NCBI GenBank assembly: GCA_001936135.1
Contig: CP012820.1
Span: forward strand, 434,001-498,000
Length of the DNA: 64,000 nt
From: Saccharomycopsis fibuligera x Saccharomycopsis cf. fibuligera
Lineage: Eukaryota; Ascomycota; Saccharomycetes; Ascoideales; Saccharomycopsidaceae
Direction: 5' to 3'
The position numbers were made by a program, and so were the translations under genes. Each line of letters opens with the position of its first letter. Position 1 is the first letter of the stretch. A model generated the notes under the pieces. That model saw only the letters and a list, made by a program, of their open reading frames with translations, was not told the DNA's origin and did not search any database. Of the stretch, positions 1-12,000 are shown piece by piece.

Positions 1-3000
1 CCTACAAGCTGACATTCGGTAGCATACAATCCGCGCACACAACAAACAACAACCTCGTGAAAATTTTTCTCTTCGCCATGCCATCTGATAAGAGCACAGT
101 TTTGTTTCAGCTACGCTACGGCATCTGCTTCTGCTGTGCCTGTTTTTTTGTATTCTGCTGGTGCCACATAACAACCGGGATTGGTGCTAAATTGAAAAGC
201 AAGCTGTAAGCCAAAAACCATAAATGCCATTCTTTTTGAACTATGGTGTCTAGCTACAGTTGGTCTACTGAAAAATGACAGACGCCCCGGATCGAGATCG
301 ATATTGGTGCACTATAATTGCAGTCATCAAGCACGTTACGCAATTTCCACGGAAAAATCAAAATCAACCTTGATGATAGGGTTTCCAGAGATTTGAAAGT
401 TTCAAATTTTTCAAATTTTTCAAATGCATAAACCCGGGACAACACTAGCAGTGCGCACCCACTACTAGCCAGCGTCGCCGGTGCCAACTGCGGCGACAGC
501 AGCAAGCATACCGCAGACTGTAAGCAGGAAGCATCTGGAAAACGTCTAGAATATTTGGGAGCTCCAGCCCAGCATATTTGGATACTTCTCTTTTTCAAGA
601 AAAATGACGTGCTTTTGCTTTTTTTTCTCAGAAAATTTTTCGTTCAACTGTAGGCAAAGACAGATAGCCCTGGTCTGCAACTATAGCCAAACTGTGCCAG
701 CTGTACTACATCGCCGATATTATCATGCACGTTTTGGTGTTTTTTCACTGTAAGCTTACAATTGCGAGGCAAAAACAGGTGTCCTACGCCGTAGACAGGA
801 ATGTATGCTCAGCGTGCCTACTTCAGAGCAGCAGCAGCAGCAGCAGCGCTGATTCATGGAGAATCAAAAGTCAATGACATATGGACGTCCTCGAAAGTCG
901 AGAGATATAGAATTCATCAAAGAGGTGGTGTTTGACATTAAAATGATTGAATATCCTTGCCCAGTTGGAGAAATAAGTATACATGTAGTATTACACCATT
1001 GGCCAGAATCATAATAATAGATGTATAATGTGCGGATCGGCTGAGGGGAGCGGTATCTCCTCATTGGAGGTTGTATAAACTATAGTTAATGAGCAGAAAA
1101 TGACTCAAGGACTGACTCACCAATATTCACCAATAATGATATAATTCAGTTTAACCGCGTTTGACTCGCCAACTGCGGTAATAGTTGAGTCATAGTAAGC
1201 GCTACAGTAATCTATAAATTATTAAATTTTTGGTTTCATACATAGTTAAACTTTGAGTTTGAGCAAACTATAGCTACAGCTTAATTATCATTAGGTCATG
1301 CCAATCACTATTTATACGCAACAACTACAGCGAACACTTGACGCAAACAGCGTAACCAGCCCTGCTCGAACGGAACCCTGATTGTCCAGTATCCTGACTT
1401 GTGAAAGCCAGAATACTGAAAAAAAAAGAAAAAAAAACACAATTATTTCAACATATTTTTCTGTATGCTTTTGTGTAGCATGCTTGCGAATGTGCGACTC
1501 TTGTGGCTGGTACAAAAAGGATCAGTAATATAACTGCGCAGACAAAGAGCATTTCACGGTCCCCGAGGCAGCTACTCTTCAATGTCCTGTAGAAAATTTT
1601 TTTTTTTTTTTTTTTTTCAATTAATCTATTTTTGCAACACTTCAAACCAACCTGGGGTTGCTATTTATGCATTATCCTGCGTTGATATACATGGCAGTGC
1701 ACAAATGCAGGTAAATGCAGTAGGGCCAATACTTGCATTAGGCAAGTTGGGTTGACAGAGACAGCGACAGCGGCCGCGGGCCGGCTACTTGGTATGAAAA
1801 ATTTCACTAGGCTCAGTTTCTTATCTAGACCATCAGTGATCGTTTCGCGCGGGGAATTGTTGCGCTTGTTTTCTTTGTGAATCGGGCGGGAAAAATTTTT
1901 TTTCTTGAGGGAATATTGATGACCCACACGATAGTTTACGGGCCGCGGGACACAAGGTGTGCCACATGGGTTATTAATGTCAGAATTTACTGTGGCTGGT
2001 GCACAAGACGGAATGTAGGGCGTCAACATAGCTGGCATTTGTGAAACCAAAACAAAGCGCTACTTGCTCGGCCTGTAACCCATAAATGTTTCTAGCTATT
2101 CACCAATAAGGACCGCCTGGTAAAACTTTTTCCTGTGCATTTGTGTCCAACTTTTTTTATTTGCGTTGCTCTACAAATCCGGCAGCTTATTCTACTTGCG
2201 CTCGGAACAAAAGCAACTTTGTGAAATTACGGTATATCTTGGTAAGTTGTAGGTAAAAATTCAAAAAAATGAAACAGCGATGAAAATTTTTCTCTTTGCT
2301 TATTTTCTTCATGTTTGTGTAAATCTCTAAAGGAATCCTGGGGAAATGCAAATATAAACAAACCTGTAAACACGAAACCAGCGATAAAAGGGTTGGGATC
2401 TTTGACACAGACGCGCTTTTCTTTCTGTGTACAACGCCGGAAGGGAGCAAGCACCAACATGGATGAGCTTCAAAAGCTTAGCTTAAAATTTGACAACCCC
2501 CAGCATCCGAGAAAAATTTATGGCGTATAACGGCCAGGCGATATAAACGTGAGTCTGGTCGAGTCAACTGAGACTTTTCGCAACAGTTGCCATTTTCTCC
2601 AAAACGATATACAAGTAAAATAAAAAAAAAAAAAAAAAAGAATCTAAGCTATATCAAAAGCATACAATCATGCCTGGAACAACTACCCAATACATCTAGG
2701 TTCTCCATTCCGGAGATACAAGTTGCACTAGAAACGCCCTTACTCAAACTGGGCAGGAAAAGAAGCGAAAATGAGGTGAAGTCAAACTGGCAAAAACTGT
2801 AACTTGTAATAGTAAACTAACTTACCCATTTGGGAAATCAAACAATTGAATACATGAACTACCGTTTCTGCCATGTCAAAAATAAAAATAAAAAAGTAAA
2901 ATGAAAGCTCCTATGCCGGTCATGTGTCATGTACAATGAGTAGCCCACGACATTACCCATTTGGTGTAACATTCTATCACGTTGCTTTGATCCTTACGTT

Positions 3001-3937
3001 TGCGGTTACTACAGTCTGTTATAGTGCCAGATATAGTCATTGATGAGTACTAGGAGGAGGAGCCACGAGTTGCTTACGCCACGCACCACGTTTTTTTTCC
3101 TGCCAAACCGGACCATCCATATCCATATATGGCGCCTGCTTATTGGCCTAAAGTGATCTTTTCGTTGCTCGTACTTCAAATGGAAAATCGTAGGGGAAAA
3201 ACTAGAAGCAGCCTGAGCAGTATAGTCCTGAGTTATTTTCCAGTTCTACTTTATTTGAGTGATTTTTCATAGCAGCGATACTGCTTAGTTTTCTTTTGGG
3301 TCGGTATCACCGAGGAAAATTTTTTTTTTGTTTTTCTGCAATAACCCACGTTGATAGCGCTATCCCAGACTAGATCTTAACATGGCGAAAATTTTTCCAC
3401 GCGCGGAACGCTGGCTTGGAACAACATAGAAACAGTAAAGTAAAACAAGTTGAAGGGTAGCAAAAAAAAAAAAAAAAAAAAAAAATTAAAAAAAAAAAAA
3501 AAATAAAAAATAAAAAAAAAAAATAAAAAAAAATAAAAAAAAAAAATAAAAAAAAAAGTGACGGTGTGGCAGCAAGATCTCCAGACAAATTCGCAGCAGA
3601 AAATTTTTTTCTTTGCTACGGGTGGGTTGGACAACGGCGTACACATAGAAATTCTAAGATGATAATGAATTAATGCATGAAAAATTTGTAGTTTAGTTGA
3701 GCCATCAAATTTTTCAGATCAACTCACTATACTGTACTTTTTTTCGCTTTATTTTCTTTTTTCTTTTTTTATTTTTTACTTTTTTTTTTTTTTTTTTTTT
3801 GTATGTGCTTCAAAGACAAGCAGTGCACCGAGCACACAGCGCTGTGTATGCGCACATTAGCATGTGTAACAGACAACCAAATAATCCATCCAGCAACAGT
3901 GAGCCTTGTTGCGGAAAAAAAATTTTTCGTGTATTCT

Positions 3938-4023
3938 GGCTGTTCGTACAGTAACAGGCTGTTCGTACAGTAACAGGCTGTTCGTACAGTAACAGGCTGC
4001 TCGTATAGTAGCAGGCTGCTCGG
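3938..4023. repeat. 19-bp tandem repeat, about 4.5 copies
   Basis: Three identical 19-bp units (3938-3956, 3957-3975, 3976-3994) are followed by a diverged fourth (3995-4013) and a partial fifth. Each unit contains CTGTTCGTACAGTAACAG, in which CTGT/ACAG and CTGTT/AACAG can pair, so each copy is itself a small inverted repeat. No function is recognised. Confidence 0.85.
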
Positions 4024-6433
4024 TTTCTTGCCTGGCGGCAACGGCCAGTCTATATGCCTGTACATAGCACCCTCAATCGATGTTGTAAATGGTACGATAT
4101 ACTAAATAATGATACTGCAAAGTATCGGATCATCTTGCTTACGCAGACTGTACCATTTATCAGAGGTGCGTATACCTCTGCAGCGGTACCAAGCAGGCTC
4201 TCTCTGGCCCAACGTCAAAGCCACACCAAAAAGCACCTTATTAGACTTGTAACATTTCTTCTCCACGTTCTCATACACCCCTAGCATTTACACCAATAAA
4301 AAAACACAGCAGTTGAAAGTCTTCATTTACCGAAACCGAACACGACGCCGTTCTGGGTTCTTGGGACTATTCAAAACAACTGTTTTTGAGTCCCTGCTGT
4401 GGTTTTGATTCGTTTCCATAGTGTGTCAAGACGGTTGAGTGCACTCTGTGTGGCGCCAATAAAGGAATACTAATCTTTAATGTTCTGCAGAGGCACGTGC
4501 TATTGCGGGAAGGCCCAGCCGCCGCGAGGAAGCCGGTAGCGAGAACCGCGCCAGATCGAGCTATTTTGGGTACACTGCACGTGGAGTGGGACTGCTGGTG
4601 CGTTCCCAGCTCGTTGAAATGTGTGCGTGCGTGTGGCTAGTGCAAATTCCATTTTAACCCCGAATCAATCTTTGGGCGCTAGTGTGGTTAATTACCCATT
4701 TGGCGACTAGTGAATGGCTCGGCCGGGGTGTGCCATGGCGCGAGGCGCTGGTTCCTGAAAAATGACGTTTACCGGTAAAGTGAGATCCACACAATTACCG
4801 CCCATATTTTGCCTATATGTGGGGGTTATGAATATAATAGTTTCTGTTCTATGGGATGCGCACCAGGGTTAGAAATGGGAATTGGAACTTACAGTTTTGA
4901 GTGGCAGCCCGTACACACATTACATTGTTGTCAATATCATACCGCACTTGTTGATTTTGAATCGCTGAACCCAGTTTCAGGAGGCGCTCACGAGCACTGA
5001 AGCCATTTTGACCAAGTTTAGTCACTCTGGCATGGTTTGAGTCATTTGGAGATTCTGACTTTCAGGATTGTTTATTTGTTTTCATTTGAGTTTTCTTGAC
5101 TCACTTCTACTGGTTAATAAAGGTTGTGTACTCATCAATTGATGACGATAGTAATTGTACGGATTGCGAGCTTTATAGCAAATTAATCACACATACTGAT
5201 GACTAGTAAAACTACAACTAAAGAAACCCTGTCGGCCCAATGTCGATGAAAAAAAAATGACACCTTGCTTGTCAACCGTAGATCATTGCCCAGGACGCTG
5301 CCTCTCCGAATACTGGGGTTTGTTTCTACGAAAATGAGAAGCGATACACTGTGAATTGTCAATTGCGAATAATTTGTGTTACTGGAAAAGAACGAAAGAA
5401 AAAAAAAAAAAAAAAAAAAAAAAAAGGAAAGAAAAAAAAAAGCCTCACTGTGAACTGACTTTTGGCTTGTCTGATCTATTCAGACTGCCACCCAATGACC
5501 AATCGACTAGCTGACTGGCACTCCTTGCATTTTGACTCACCCGGGCGCACGGTGATGAGATAACGTTAACATTATATTCAGTAAACTTGGATGGGGCTTG
5601 GGGCTTGTCTTTCAGCCCATCAGCTGCCGCTGCCGCTGCCGCTGCCGCTGCTGCGGTTACCAAGCATTCTAGGCCAGAGCCCAATTAACGTCAAATCCAA
5701 ATACAGACAAGCCGTCCATCGACAAGAAAACAGTCCAGATCTTGTCTGGGTTCACGCAAGCTTAAGCTACGATACGACGGTCACCTGTCTGCCACAGCTG
5801 CTACAGTACTGCAAAATAAAGCCGGTGCGTAGCAACCAGCGGTGGCTATCCTTACCGGTTATGCTGCAGACTGCGCGCAGACCCGCCAGAACATTCTCGA
5901 GCACACAAGCAACACAAGCAAAAGGGAAAAGAAAAGAGTAAAAGTTTTCCACTACTGCCAGTGTTCAGCCAGCTAGCCAGCTAGCCAGCCCAACAAAAAC
6001 GACAAAGGCCCCAGCTTAGCACTCGCTCACTGGCGACATTGTGATACATTGCCAATTGGCAATAACACACTACCGCGCTTAGCGTCCGCTACATCGCTGT
6101 GACAATCTGCTGCGGCTGTCTCTTGCCATTAATTGAGCAAAGGTAAAATATGTAAATTCAGCATGCTTCGGCAACCCCTCCTTTCGGGTGCCGCCGCCGG
6201 CACAATAACAAGGCGCCATATATTAGCTATTAGCGGTAGTATTAGCAGGGCAAGGTAACGAGGGAATATGCTCTGGCGCCGATGTCGTCAGCCAGGCCGA
6301 GGGCCGTAGAGTCTAAAGGGGGAGGGCCGGACGGTACAGTTGGGGTGGAGAGTCAAGTTGACAGACACAGAAAGCCCGGTGCTCCTGAGAAGGTACTGCT
6401 CGAAGGAGGGTGTACCACCACTATAGCAATAGC

Positions 6434-6485
6434 TGAGTCACTATAGTGACTATAGTGACTATAGTGACTAGTAACTAGTGACTCA
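6434..6485. repeat. CTATAGTGA tandem repeat bounded by TGASTCA sites
   Basis: The 9-bp word CTATAGTGA is repeated three times and grades into ACTAGTAACTAGTGACTCA. A TGAGTCA opens the array and a TGACTCA closes it, giving it a symmetric, operator-like look. Confidence 0.7.
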
Positions 6486-7263
6486 GTGAGCGGAGTGCTA
6501 GCCAGCCAGCTACAGCTCAGTATGGCAGTACATCTCGGCACATGTGGGCCGGACCACCCGTCGCGACGTAGCAGTAATTGCTCAATAAAAAATATGCACT
6601 GGCCCGCCTGCTATAAAATTTATAGAATTTTCTACAGTCTAGACAGCTAGAAGATAGCAAGGCTCTGCACGGCAATAGAAAGCGGTGTGGCTGGTGCGCG
6701 CTCACTGAACTCGCACACGCAGTTACCGCACGCACGGTGAGGGCAATAGTGTTATGCGGTTACAGCATTTTGCACAACAACTTGGCCCACTACAACAACA
6801 ACAACAACAACAATAACAACAACAACAACAACTTCAATCTGGAAGTTGTCGCATCACCCAGCAGCATCATCATATGCACAAAGTGATGCGATATGTATGC
6901 GCTGCAATGCAGTCATATGTGCGTGTAATTTCCACCAGGTGTGCAAAACCGCTGCTGCTGAAAAATTAATTTTTAAGAACTATAAAGAAAAAAAAAATAT
7001 TATGAAGTAAACAAAAAAAAAAAAAAAAAAAAAATTACAGCTGCTGCATGATGCAACAACCACACATAGCTTCTAACCATCCAGACACACCTGCCCACAC
7101 GCCCACAACGCACGCATGAACGCATGCACGCGTGCACTGCACAACACTGCACTGACCACCACCACAACCACAACCACAACCACCACAGTCCAACGTGGGA
7201 GTGCGAGAAAAAAAAAAAACTTCTGTGACTCTTTGACATCTGTGCGTGCATATACTGCCGGGC

Positions 7264-7294
7264 GGTGGGTTATTTTATTTATATATAACCCACC
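7264..7294 (+). promoter_or_regulatory. TATA box inside a 9-bp perfect inverted repeat
   Basis: GGTGGGTTA (7264-7272) and TAACCCACC (7286-7294) are perfect reverse complements separated by 13 bp of T/A-rich DNA. TATATAA (7282-7288) overlaps the right arm. It lies about 245 bp before the ATG at 7532, a plausible core-promoter position. The palindrome could bind a dimeric regulator next to TBP; that role is inference. Confidence 0.55.
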
Positions 7295-7531
7295 CCAGTC
7301 CTCATACCCGTTGCAAAATTGTATCACCATTTCGAAAAAAATTTCTTACTCTTTTATCTTCTATTCAACAAACACTTGACTACTATTAAACATCCATTGA
7401 GTGGAGCTTTAGATAAATCTTCTATCTTCTGTCACTGCTTCTACTGCTACTACAGATACTTGCACTACTACAACCACTACTACCCGACAGCCGCCATAAC
7501 TCGGAAAAAAAGTCCGCCGCAGAATCCCGCG

Positions 7532-8254
7532 ATGTCATTCCAAAGAAACTACTGTATAGTTGATGGCAAGCCATGCCCATCCCAGCACACAAGCTTTTGC
7601 TGCAAGGAATGCAAAAAATACCACGAGTACATAACTTCGAAGAATTTATCTTCCAACAGCTCTCAACAGCAGCAGCAGATACAGTACCGTCAACAACAGC
7701 GCCAGCAGCAGCAGCAGTCGCAGCTGATAATAAATGATGATGACTACCTTGATGAGTTGGAATTTGAAGAAGAAGCTTACCAGGCCAACAGCGATGGTGA
7801 CCTCTACGGCCTCAACTTGAATGAAAGCTCGAGCAGCAACATCAACAGCAGCGAATATGCGTCCCGCAAACAGAGCTCAGCTTCTTCAGTATTCAGCTTA
7901 TCATCTAACGGCACTATTTCTGCTGAGACAAGTCCATTGCTCACACCAAACTTCAAGGACGCTAACTTGCAAGACATTAAGTTTAACTCTTTATTCGACA
8001 AGAGCCAGAACTACAACCTTGTTAACCAGAACAATGTTCCTTCCGCTGATTTGTTTGCTCCAACTATGAACAATGTCACCTGTTTGGACGCTTTGACTTA
8101 CAACTACCCAACCGCTAACAACTATGGACAACAACAGCAGCAGCTTTTCCAGCAGCAATACTCACAACAGCAGCAGCAATATGAACAACAAAAGAATTTG
8201 ACGTCGATTCCTCAGCACAGCTACCAAATCTGGGTCAATCAGATTTCCAGATGA
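7532..8254 (+). CDS. Gln-rich protein with N-terminal Cys/His cluster, possibly Ecl1-like
   Basis: A 240-residue protein. ATG 7532 is chosen because the open frame upstream to 7319 contains no in-frame ATG (7319 itself is TTG). The N-terminus has YCIVDGKPC followed by FCCKECKKYHEY, a small Cys/His cluster that could bind zinc. The layout resembles the fungal Ecl1 lifespan-factor family (short Cys-rich N-terminus, disordered remainder), but the first CxxC is not standard, so this assignment is weak. Residues about 45-70 and the C-terminal 60 are Gln-rich, with an acidic patch at about 70-85 and Ser/Asn-rich spacers. It is the only convincing gene in the left 16.8 kb and has a TATA box within an inverted repeat upstream. 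A low-complexity regulatory protein outside the Ecl1 family is the alternative. Confidence 0.75.
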   Translation: MSFQRNYCIVDGKPCPSQHTSFCCKECKKYHEYITSKNLSSNSSQQQQQIQYRQQQRQQQQQSQLIINDDDYLDELEFEEEAYQANSDGDLYGLNLNESSSSNINSSEYASRKQSSASSVFSLSSNGTISAETSPLLTPNFKDANLQDIKFNSLFDKSQNYNLVNQNNVPSADLFAPTMNNVTCLDALTYNYPTANNYGQQQQQLFQQQYSQQQQQYEQQKNLTSIPQHSYQIWVNQISR

Positions 8255-9534
8255 TTGATTATGTTTATGCCTTAGATTTTTGCATCACCCGTTCTATTCC
8301 ATCTTCATTTTCAGTATCTGTTTTTTTCTATCTATTTTGCATGTGTTATGTCCTATTTTTTAGTTCTTTTTTTAATTCACCCCTTTTATTATAATTTTTC
8401 ACGAGGTTTATGACTTATTACTTTTTTGCTTGTTTATTTTTACGCTGTTGACGTTTTTACTGTTACTACATTTCTACTCATTACGACTTACTATTTACAT
8501 AGAAGGAAACTTTTACTTCTTTAAAACGTTGCCATCTTGGCATTTAGAAAACCAAATATATTTTATCTGCATACATTACGAAACAACCTTTTTGTACAAA
8601 GTTGTAGCTGTTGTTTTTGTTTGTCTTGTGTTTTTCCATTTTAATTGCTATCTAATTAAAGGATGGTTAGTTAATATGTCTTAATTTGCGATAAATAAAG
8701 ATCTTTAATTGAATGTGTCTTGATTGAAATGCATTGATTGAAAAACATGACATGATTATTTGAGACCCGTACTCAAACAGATCTAGGCCAGCGGCAAGCC
8801 AAGTCAGGTTTGACGTCTGAATTTTACTTGACTCAAACTCGGCCTAATGTGGTCTAACCTGGCTTAACTGTTCTGGTACAATTTGACACATCACAAGTCG
8901 TTAGCTATCCGCCCGTGGCCTCGCAAGCCGCCCGTGGCCCCGTGCCGCCATGTGGCGTGGCCAAATAGCATGGCTGTGACGGGTGTGCCAGACTAAAAGC
9001 TCTGCAAAAGAGCCGAGGAACCCTTAAGGTACGACACAGGCTTCGTTTGAGCCTATAGAGTGTGCACTACCGTGTTGCTATTCGTACCGCAGTGGTCCTT
9101 ACTCTTCAAACATCAAGGCACTTGCTGGAGTGTTCGGCAGCAGTGCCGTGAGCAAGGGAACAGATACTTGGTAGGGTTTTTACACTACAAAGGCCTAGGC
9201 CGCCCCTCGGCGACAAAGAATTGAGACCGTCTTCGGAACGTTGCAGATATGCTCTGGCCAGCCGTAGCGCTTCGGTTGTTTTGTATGGCCAGATCAGTGT
9301 AGCGCACAGCGAAAGAAATGTGCCTTGCTCTCTGCTGGCTATGTGGATGGCGGTTTCTGAAAAATGTGTTACATCCTCAAACTGCAGTTAATAGTGTAAG
9401 GTGGCAGACGAATGCGTGAATATTCTGGACAAAGCAGTCAGTGGCCAGCAGAGACCAGACTTTGTCTGGCTGTCGCACAACGTAACGGCTGGGACAAGTA
9501 GAACAACGGCTCGTTAACTCATACAAGTAGTCGC

Positions 9535-9576
9535 AAAATTTGCTCAAAATTTGCTCAAAATTTGCTCAAAATTCGC
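9535..9576. repeat. 11-bp tandem repeat AAAATTTGCTC
   Basis: Three perfect copies of AAAATTTGCTC are followed by AAAATTCGCG. It lies inside the convergent gene-free gap. Confidence 0.85.
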
Positions 9577-11616
9577 GGCAGACTAGACTGGCTCATCAAA
9601 GCCATTTGCTGCCAAAAAACTTGAATAATGAGCGCTTTATGAAACAGGCATGAGTACAGAAAAAGCGCTTTTCGAAGGTCTCAAAAGCTTTGGCCAATAG
9701 GCACAAAAGACGATGAGGCTAATGATGATGTAGTTGAACCGAAGACAGAATTACCTCGTCGACAGAGAAAACACAGCCGCCAGCTGGGAGTGACCATTGA
9801 CCATTGACAATTGACGACACGAAGAAAATCGCGCGAAAAATGGGGCAACAGCACAATGCTATAGTGCAATTCTACGATGGGAAAATACCGCTATCACGTT
9901 TCTTGGTACAATTAACATGAGGTATGATAAACGATAACACGGACAGAGTGACTGGTGGTGACGATAGTGGTAAAAGATGACGCACCACCACAATATGAGG
10001 AGATTTTCCGCTGCCGCCAGCGCTAATAGCTGTTGCTGACGCTTCTCGTTGATGGGTATAAGCGGATCAAACCGCAACGGAAACATCAGCGCTTAAATCG
10101 ACTTAGCTACCGTTATTGTTGCGGTCTTCAATTGACCGATTCATTGGTGGTTGAAAAAAACCGCTGATTTGCTGATTCTGATGCACATGGATCAATTTGA
10201 AGAGACAAAAAAGAAAAACACAACAAAGGCAATCACACTAGAAGAACGAAGAAAAAAAAAAAAACAAAAAAAAAAGTAAACATGGAATGGTGAGCTGGCT
10301 CACTTGCGATAAAACTGGGCTCACTGCAATCGTTATCGCTTGACTCTATCTATCGCACAAGCTGTTGACGAAAAGGGGGGAATCGGGATGCGGTCGAAGC
10401 GGCCAGCTTGGGTAATTTGGTCTAATTAAGCGATTGATTATTTGCTCAATTCAAGGTCAAAATAAAATGAGGCAGAGAGAAACAGCATTTGTGATTCATC
10501 GCCCGCGGCGGCACAGTCATAATCATTCCAGAACGGTTACCAGACAGCTGAGCAGAAACAATAGAAACAAAAACAAAAAATGCCAGGATAAGTTAGAGTT
10601 AAACAATTAACGGTGGCCTATAACGGGTGGTTTTGCAGCTGTGCGGGCCGCTCAAATGACGTGCTGTGTTTACTGTTTTTCTTTTTTTTTTCGGAAACTG
10701 GAATCTCCAGAAACAGATGTTTAGCATAAAGCGAAAATCACAGTCTGCTTATCTCGAGGCGCTCAGGTTTTCGGCTGGCAGATAGTCCACTGGATAGATA
10801 AATAGATACAAGCACAGGAGACTGATCACCGGCTGGCACGTGACCGCAGAGACACTGCTAGCATTTCTAAGCGATGCTGATATTGAGAGCATGGACAACA
10901 GCGGCACCGTGCGGAAAGATAACGAGCCTGAGCCGCTAGCATGTGTTCTGGACCAGGCTGCCTGGTTTGCGTGCTCCGCGGAATGGGTGTACAGTCAGGA
11001 ACTCAGTTCCAGGCATGAGGCGAATTCCATAACATAGCGGTGGTGGTATTTGTCGCAAAGCGTTCAAGTGACAAATTTGCCTTATCGCAACGAGAGACAG
11101 CGTATCTGGCCAGAACGTCACACCGTTGCTGCCGGGCCGGTTTGCTGATAGCACAAAACCTTTATCTCCATTTCTCCCTACAAGCGCACAGCGTTATCAC
11201 AACCCGGTGTATCAAAGAGACAAAAAAAAAATTCCTCGCACGCTCTCCGGCTTTTTTGTATTGCTATCGTGTTTATGCCAATACGCGCTGGATCACTAAT
11301 CCGAACAATTGCGTAAGTATGCCTTTCGGCTTGCGGCTGCAGCGACTTCGACCCGGTATTTCAAGTGCGCGCGCACATCGTTTTACGCGATTGCTACAAT
11401 AGCCCAATACTGGTGGCACAGCAAAGGTTGTGGAGTATGGCGAAACGCAACCGTGAAGATAGCGAGATTTTGGGAGGGGGAAATGTGCGCACGGATAGAT
11501 AGCGAGACCATGGGAAATGGACAGACAGGCCAACTGCAGTTTTAAAATTAGCTCGCAAGAGGAAGAGATTCTAGCTGGGTGAGGCTAGTGACCCATGGCA
11601 TGGGCGCGGCAAAGGA

Positions 11617-11651
11617 GACAGACAGACAGACAGACAGACAGATAGACAGAC
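11617..11651. repeat. GACA tetranucleotide microsatellite
   Basis: About eight GACA units, one changed to GATA. Confidence 0.9.
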
Positions 11652-11943
11652 GGAAAGTGGCTGGTGAGATAGGACGAGACAAGTTTGGCCCATGCTGACT
11701 CAACAGTACATACTACGTTTGACAATTATGGCCGCAGCAGTATGCAGGTGGCCGCATGTGACTGGTACGGTTGTGGTACGCGGGCCGAGCTGGGCCTCAG
11801 AGTTTTTGTGCACCGCAGCTGGGTACGCATGGCTTGGTATAGCTGCACCTGTGGCGGTGCGTGAACTGTCTGCATCAAAATTTTCCAGTATTCGATCGAG
11901 TTCGACCCAAGTCGATTGCTAAGCTGGCGGAATCCATGCGCCA

Positions 11944-12000
11944 CAGGCAGACAGGCAGACAGGCAGACAGAAACTGCTGCCACTGCCACTGCCACTGCCA
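11944..12000. repeat. CAGGCAGA and CACTGC microsatellites
   Basis: An AGGCAGAC-type octamer repeat (11944-11970) is followed after a short spacer by CACTGC hexamers (about 11980-12000). Confidence 0.85.

Larger units (their letters stand above)
1101..6485. promoter_or_regulatory. Cluster of eight Gcn4/AP-1-type TGASTCA sites
   Basis: Exact TGACTCA or TGAGTCA heptamers lie at 1101-1107, 1113-1119, 1186-1192, 5038-5044, 5097-5103, 5533-5539, 6434-6440 and 6479-6485. A random sequence of this length would give about one. Two more lie past the gene at 8829-8835 and 11696-11702. This heptamer is the Gcn4 site in S. cerevisiae, the bZIP activator of the amino-acid starvation response. That these sites drive the gene at 7532 is inference from position. 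Confidence 0.55.
1..7263. other. Long gene-free region upstream of the Gln-rich gene
   Basis: No reading frame here looks like a real protein; the frames are short, overlap on both strands, and many open only at TTG or GTG. Base composition is mixed: GC-rich patches alternate with A/T homopolymers (for example 1597-1617, 3461-3560, 5398-5425, 7012-7034). The region holds eight TGACTCA/TGAGTCA sites between 1101 and 6485, several GAAAATTTTTC-like palindromes, three copies of TTACCCATTTGG, three of GAAAAATGAC and three of GTGGCTGGT. CAG (about 829-847) and CAA (about 6790-6832) microsatellites are present. I read it as mostly upstream regulatory DNA of the gene at 7532, but an unrecognised gene or ncRNA cannot be excluded. 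Confidence 0.55.
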
